From Verrucomicrobiota bacterium (GTDB lineage Bacteria; Verrucomicrobiota; Verrucomicrobiia; Chthoniobacterales; UBA10450), in contig QHRI01000013.1 in assembly GCA_003221375.1 (NCBI GenBank), forward strand, positions 1-9,760: a DNA stretch of 9,760 bases. Reading direction: 5' to 3'. Position 1 is the first letter of the stretch. Each line of letters starts with the position of its first letter. Under the pieces are notes generated by a model, which made no database searches, had not been told where the DNA came from, and saw only the letters and a list, made by a program, of their open reading frames with translations. Positions 6,832-9,760 of the stretch are shown here, in pieces. A program made the translations under genes and the position numbers.

Positions 6832-7308
6832 CTATCGCGGTCCTGTTTCCCAGGTCATAAAATCGTCGAGCGTTTGCCGGGTCCTATCGACCACGAACTC
6901 GACGACGGCTGCGTCGTCAATGAAGCCCAGAAACGGTGTCTTGTCGGGAATTAAGTCGAATGGATCGACCAGATAGTTGAGAGCCGCAACGATCCACAAC
7001 AACGAATCATGCGCAACCTGATCGTATTCCGCGCGATGATGCGCACGGACCAAACGCAGCATTGTCTGAAGATAAGGCCAATACTCTTTAAATGAGTCTT
7101 TCGGCACCGTCGCTGCCTTTCTCGCTGCTTCGTTGAAAAGCGTTTGCAGACGGTCACGATCATCGATGCACGATTTTGCGTCGGTGAGCGCCCTTGCAAA
7201 CGCTTCGCTGCGAAGAGCCGGTTTGCTGTACGGGCTGACTCCCTCAATATTTTTTCGAGTCGACCGCGCTTTGGTCTTGCTACCCGATTTCGTTTTTACG
7301 TCTTTCAT
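6832..7308 (-). CDS. DUF1232 (YkvA-like) protein
   Basis: A 158-aa protein with the DUF1232 signature at about residues 111-138: NYLVDPFDLIPD followed by TPFLGFIDDAAVV. The family is widespread and its biochemical function is not established. A weakly hydrophobic helix (LLWIVAALNYLV) precedes the motif, and membrane association has been suggested for relatives. The first 30 residues are Lys/Arg/Ser-rich and probably disordered (KTKSGSKTKARSTRK). The middle (about 40-100) looks helical. ATG 7308 is the only reasonable start; no Shine-Dalgarno precedes it. It lies 77 bases downstream of the broken methyltransferase on the same strand and converges with pdhC. Confidence 0.8.
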   Translation of the reverse strand: MKDVKTKSGSKTKARSTRKNIEGVSPYSKPALRSEAFARALTDAKSCIDDRDRLQTLFNEAARKAATVPKDSFKEYWPYLQTMLRLVRAHHRAEYDQVAHDSLLWIVAALNYLVDPFDLIPDKTPFLGFIDDAAVVEFVVDRTRQTLDDFMTWETGPR

Positions 7309-7385
7309 CGGTTGTTATGAGAGCAGGTTGCTGCGCGGATGAGAAGCCCATTCGAGTGGCATGGCCAATCCAATCGAATCGGCGG

Positions 7386-8057
7386 CTACGGCTTTGTCGC
7401 CAGAATTAGTGGTGAAGGCCCGGGAGCTTCCAGTTTCCGCACCTTTTTGAAACCTGCTTCTTCCAGCCACTTTTTAATTTCGTTGAAGCTGAACGTGTCG
7501 CCTTTTTCGGTGTTCACCAGCATTTGCACGGCAAACATTAGCGAGGGTAGCGGTTTGGTGCGGTCGTCGTTCACCAGCCATTCTGCAATTGCGATCGTGC
7601 CGCCGGATTTTAGCGCGCGGAAAGTTTTCGCCAACAGTTGGCGGCTGCGATCTTCGCCTTCGCTGTGCAAGATGTGGCCGAGAATTGCGATGTCGTAGCT
7701 GCTGCCAAAATTCGCCTCCAAGAGATCGGCCTCAATGTAAGTGAAGCGATCCGCCACGCCGAACTTTTGTGTGATTCGTTTTGTCGTCGGGATCATTCCC
7801 GCCCAATCGACTGCTGTCACCCGCACCCGAGGTGATTTTTGGCCGAGAGCAATGCCCCAAATGCCCGAACCTGCAGCAAGATCAAGGACGCGAACTTCGT
7901 TCTTTGTTTTAGCCAACTTTAAATGATCGCCGAGCTTTTGCGCAGACGGATAGCTCATCGGGATGATGCGTTCCACCAATTGGCTGAAGAATTCGGTGCC
8001 TTCGGTTTCCTGGTTCACAGCAACGGCTGGACGACCTTCGCGAACGATATCGGACAA
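7386..8057 (-). CDS. Methyltransferase catalytic domain, possible separate product of the broken gene
   Basis: If the frameshift is real, the only long intact product is this 223-aa catalytic half, starting at TTG 8057 (the first usable start in the frame after an in-frame TGA near 8115). It has the SAM-binding motif VLDLAAGSGIWGIALGQ (about residues 57-73). Later strands read VTAVDW, YIEADLLEANFGSSYDIAILGHILHS (in parts) and GGTIAIAEWLVNDDRT, and a C-terminal helix pair follows. It lacks the winged-helix dimerisation domain that O-methyltransferases of this type normally need for their active site, so activity alone is doubtful. No ribosome binding site is visible before the TTG. This is an alternative reading of the pseudogene entry, not a second gene. 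Confidence 0.35.
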   Translation of the reverse strand: MSDIVREGRPAVAVNQETEGTEFFSQLVERIIPMSYPSAQKLGDHLKLAKTKNEVRVLDLAAGSGIWGIALGQKSPRVRVTAVDWAGMIPTTKRITQKFGVADRFTYIEADLLEANFGSSYDIAILGHILHSEGEDRSRQLLAKTFRALKSGGTIAIAEWLVNDDRTKPLPSLMFAVQMLVNTEKGDTFSFNEIKKWLEEAGFKKVRKLEAPGPSPLILATKP

Positions 8058-8367
8058 TCGTAGCCAACGTGAGATGATCTGCGGCGCAATAGTTCCAAAA
8101 AACCCTGCGTTTCAGGAGATTCAGGCCAACAAGCGCGTTCATTAGAATTCTCAGAGCCCGTGCCGACGCCCCGGTTTCTTCTGCAACTTGCTCTGAAGTT
8201 TTCGCGCCGTTCTCCAATGAATCGAAAACCTTGTTACTCACGCCGGCGCTGATGATCAGGGGCGGCGCGTAAGCGAAGCTCAGCTCCATCAATCGTTGGG
8301 GCGTGACTTGTTTGCCACGGCGAATCCGTCCCTTGGCGGATTTCTTGCGACGAGTTTTCTTGGCCAT
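7386..8367 (-). pseudogene. Class I SAM-dependent methyltransferase (O-methyltransferase-like), frameshifted
   Basis: Two overlapping frames together make one recognisable protein. The first (ATG 8367 down to about 8104) encodes a Lys/Arg-rich leader and a dimerisation/winged-helix domain (TPQRLMELSFAYAPPLI, NKVFDSLENGAKTSEQVAEETGASARALRILMN as consecutive parts), ending LLKRR. The second (about 8102 down to 7386) continues FFGTIAPQIISRWLRLSDIV and holds the whole Rossmann methyltransferase domain, with motif I VLDLAAGSGIWG and the end APGSPLILATKP-like (PGPSPLILATKP). The frames join at a GGG-TTTTTT run (coding strand, 8105-8097), where one surplus base shifts the frame. The join also seems to lack roughly 20 residues that relatives carry between the two domains. 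A genuine lesion or a sequencing error are both possible. The substrate is unknown. Confidence 0.7.
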
Positions 8368-8421
8368 ATTGGATTTGAGGTTTCGAAATCTAAGATCGAC
8401 AAATAAGATTGGGAATCAATT
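8368..8421. promoter_or_regulatory. Divergent spacer between the methyltransferase gene and dgt
   Basis: These 54 A/T-rich bases separate two divergent starts, so promoters in both directions would have to lie here or inside the genes. On the plus strand TAAGAT occurs twice (8391-8396 and 8404-8409), each a fair -10 box. The second has TTTCGA (8381-8386) 17 bases upstream, a poor -35 match. GGGA (8411-8414) is a usable Shine-Dalgarno 7 bases before GTG 8422. Confidence 0.3.
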
Positions 8422-9627
8422 GTGACCAAGCATTCTCCTGAACCTCAGGCAGCACGCCTCACGGCCTTCTGCAAAACGCGGGAAGAAATGGAAGCTGGCG
8501 AGCGCGCCGTCCTTGCGCCGTTCGCAGAAAAGTCTGGCGACTCGCGGGGCCGGCAATATTCGGAACCCAGCCATTCGTTTCGGACGGAATTTCAGAGGGA
8601 TCGAGCACGCATTATTCATTCACGCGCATTTCGTCGGATGGAGTACAAGACACAGGTCTTTTTGAATGGCACCGGCGACCATCTGCGCACCCGTCTGACG
8701 CATTCTATCGAGGTGGCCTCCATTAGCCGCACGATTGCTCGCGCATTGCGCCTGAATGAAGATCTCGCTGAAGCGATCGCTCTCGCCCACGACTTGGGGC
8801 ACGCGCCCTTTGGACATTCAGGCGAAGAGATGCTGGCTGAATGCATGCGCGATCACGGCGGCTTCGATCATAACCGGCAGAGCGTGCGCGTGGTCGAACT
8901 CCTTGAAGATCCTTATCCAAATTTCCCGGGTCTGAATCTGACATTCGAAGTGCGCGAGGGCCTGCGGAAACACGGAGCATTTCATGAAATGGAAGGATCA
9001 GTTGATCCGCAGGCTGACACCGCATTACGACGCTACCGTTCTCCATCGCTGGAGGCCCAGGTCGCAGATCTGGCAGATGAGATCACTTATTACAGTCATG
9101 ACTTGGATGACGCGGTCGATTTTGAAATCCTGAACGCGGCGCAACTGGAAAAAAACGAGGTCTGGCGTCGGAGCCTGCGGGCTGTGTTGGCGCGCTATCC
9201 TGGCGCTCGGGAGCCGGAACTGCGCAAGCTAATCATCCGAGACATTATCGACATGGAAGTAAGCGATCTGGTTACGATCAGCGCAAAATCCATAGCGGAT
9301 GCCGGGGTGCAAAGCGCAGATGGAGCGCGCCAGCAGGCGGCGCCCCTGATTCGGTACAGTGATAATTTGTTCGAAGCGAATCGTGATTTGCGAAAATTCC
9401 TGTATCAGAACGTTTATTACGATCCGCGTGTTTCGGAAGTGAATCGGCACGCATGCGAAATGCTGCGACAGGTGTTCCAGGCATACCTGGCGGATCCTGA
9501 TAAGCTTGGTGAGACGGCGTCGAAACGAATTGATACCGAGGGATTGTATCGCACGGTGTGCGACTACATCGCGGGAATGACGGATCGATATTTGATGGAA
9601 GAACACGGGCAACTTTCTACGATGTAG
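8422..9627 (+). CDS. dgt: Deoxyguanosinetriphosphate triphosphohydrolase (HD domain dGTPase)
   Basis: Cytosolic HD-superfamily enzyme that splits dGTP (or dNTPs) to the nucleoside and triphosphate, and helps control nucleotide pools. It is 401 aa, the usual size of the shorter dGTPase-like subfamily. The metal-binding set is complete: His94 in RTRLTHSIEV, His123-Asp124 in AHDLGHAPFGH and Asp227 in YYSHDLDDAVD. Family landmarks QRDRARIIHSRAFRRMEYKTQVF and RKHGAFH are present as separate blocks. GTG 8422 has a GGGA 7 bases upstream and is my choice. ATG 8488 would remove 22 residues and bring the start closer to typical family N-termini (REEMEAGERAVLAP), so the start is uncertain. The TAG stop is part of a TGTAGC-hairpin element. 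Confidence 0.93.
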   Translation: MTKHSPEPQAARLTAFCKTREEMEAGERAVLAPFAEKSGDSRGRQYSEPSHSFRTEFQRDRARIIHSRAFRRMEYKTQVFLNGTGDHLRTRLTHSIEVASISRTIARALRLNEDLAEAIALAHDLGHAPFGHSGEEMLAECMRDHGGFDHNRQSVRVVELLEDPYPNFPGLNLTFEVREGLRKHGAFHEMEGSVDPQADTALRRYRSPSLEAQVADLADEITYYSHDLDDAVDFEILNAAQLEKNEVWRRSLRAVLARYPGAREPELRKLIIRDIIDMEVSDLVTISAKSIADAGVQSADGARQQAAPLIRYSDNLFEANRDLRKFLYQNVYYDPRVSEVNRHACEMLRQVFQAYLADPDKLGETASKRIDTEGLYRTVCDYIAGMTDRYLMEEHGQLSTM

Positions 9628-9655
9628 CCGCCTCGCTGTAAGAGGCGCGGCGCTA
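9623..9655 (+). repeat. TGTAGC-hairpin element at the dgt stop
   Basis: TGTAGC (9623-9628) includes the dgt stop codon. CGCCTC (9629-9634) pairs with GAGGCG (9642-9647) across a 7-base loop. The outer TAGC (9625-9628) can pair with GCTA (9652-9655) after a 4-base bulge. GCGCGG follows the stem as in the other copies. No U-run follows. It faces the opposite-strand copy at 9674-9707. Confidence 0.55.
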
Positions 9656-9673
9656 ATGTCTTTGCGACACATC

Positions 9674-9707
9674 CACCGCGCGTCTCGCAGAGACGCTGCT
9701 ACAGCTA
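9674..9707 (-). repeat. Opposite-strand TGTAGC-hairpin element
   Basis: Read on the minus strand: TGTAGC (9703-9698), then a perfect 7-bp stem GCGTCTC/GAGACGC (9696-9690 with 9686-9680) over a 3-base loop, then GCGG. It starts one base after the TAG stop of the minus-strand gene ending at 9705. With the dgt copy it makes an inverted pair in a convergent spacer, which could act as a bidirectional transcript end. Confidence 0.55.
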
Positions 9708-9760
9708 TGCAGCCGCGCTTCCGTTTTCTTCCCGAAGATATTGAATCACCAGCCGCAGAC
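9705..9760 (-). CDS. C-terminal end of an unrecognised minus-strand gene (cut by window)
   Basis: On the minus strand the last bases read as LRLVIQYLREENGSAAA followed by TAG (9707-9705). The stretch looks like an amphipathic helix with a short Ala tail, as at a normal protein C-terminus. The TGTAGC-hairpin element begins one base past its stop, as it does at the two other stops. Only 17 codons are visible, so no family can be assigned, and a chance open frame of this length is not excluded. If real, it converges with dgt. Confidence 0.4.
   Translation of the reverse strand, partial: LRLVIQYLREENGSAAA

Noticed and set aside
8097..8105. Programmed ribosomal frameshift making a full-length methyltransferase
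   Set aside because: The needed shift is +1, not the -1 that a T6 slippery run favours. The family is not known to use recoding, and the join seems to lack residues.

Overview
The window looks like chromosomal DNA from a moderately GC-rich, Gram-negative-type bacterium. My best guess is Verrucomicrobiota, possibly the soil Chthoniobacterales (Spartobacteria-like) group. This rests on the general look of the proteins, on weak or absent Shine-Dalgarno sites before most genes, and on short palindromic and A/T-rich repeats between genes. It is an impression and was not tested by any search. Every gene with a recognisable family is housekeeping or envelope related. I see no phage, insertion sequence, CRISPR array, toxin-antitoxin pair or defence island, and no clearly new multi-gene system.

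Layout, left to right. Positions 1-1427 hold the 3' part of a processive family-2 glycosyltransferase. It overlaps by 4 bp an exported L,D-transpeptidase (1424-2188). A palindromic element follows at the transpeptidase stop codon, then ribosomal protein S20 (rpsT, 2314-2562). Next come a small polytopic DUF6580-type membrane protein (2697-3293) and three pyruvate dehydrogenase complex genes: pdhA (E1 alpha, 3300-4352), pdhB (E1 beta, 4349-5332) and pdhC (E2, 5437-6762). On the minus strand lie a DUF1232/YkvA-like protein (6832-7308) and a two-domain methyltransferase gene broken by a frameshift (7386-8367). Divergent from the latter is an HD-domain dGTPase (dgt, 8422-9627). The last bases carry the C-terminal codons of a minus-strand gene that converges on dgt.

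How the genes work together. PdhA and PdhB form the thiamine-diphosphate E1 heterotetramer that decarboxylates pyruvate. PdhC carries the lipoyl arm and makes acetyl-CoA. The E3 gene (lpd) is not in the window. The glycosyltransferase and transpeptidase look like a translationally coupled envelope pair.

The points that deserve a second look are mostly non-coding or structural. Three copies of a TGTAGC-plus-hairpin element sit on or just after stop codons. A set of 8-bp repeats in two opposed arrays lies between pdhB and pdhC. A GC-rich, hairpin-forming segment has become the last ~29 codons of pdhA. The E2 linker is almost pure Glu/Lys. The methyltransferase gene seems to have lost part of its inter-domain region and its frame.
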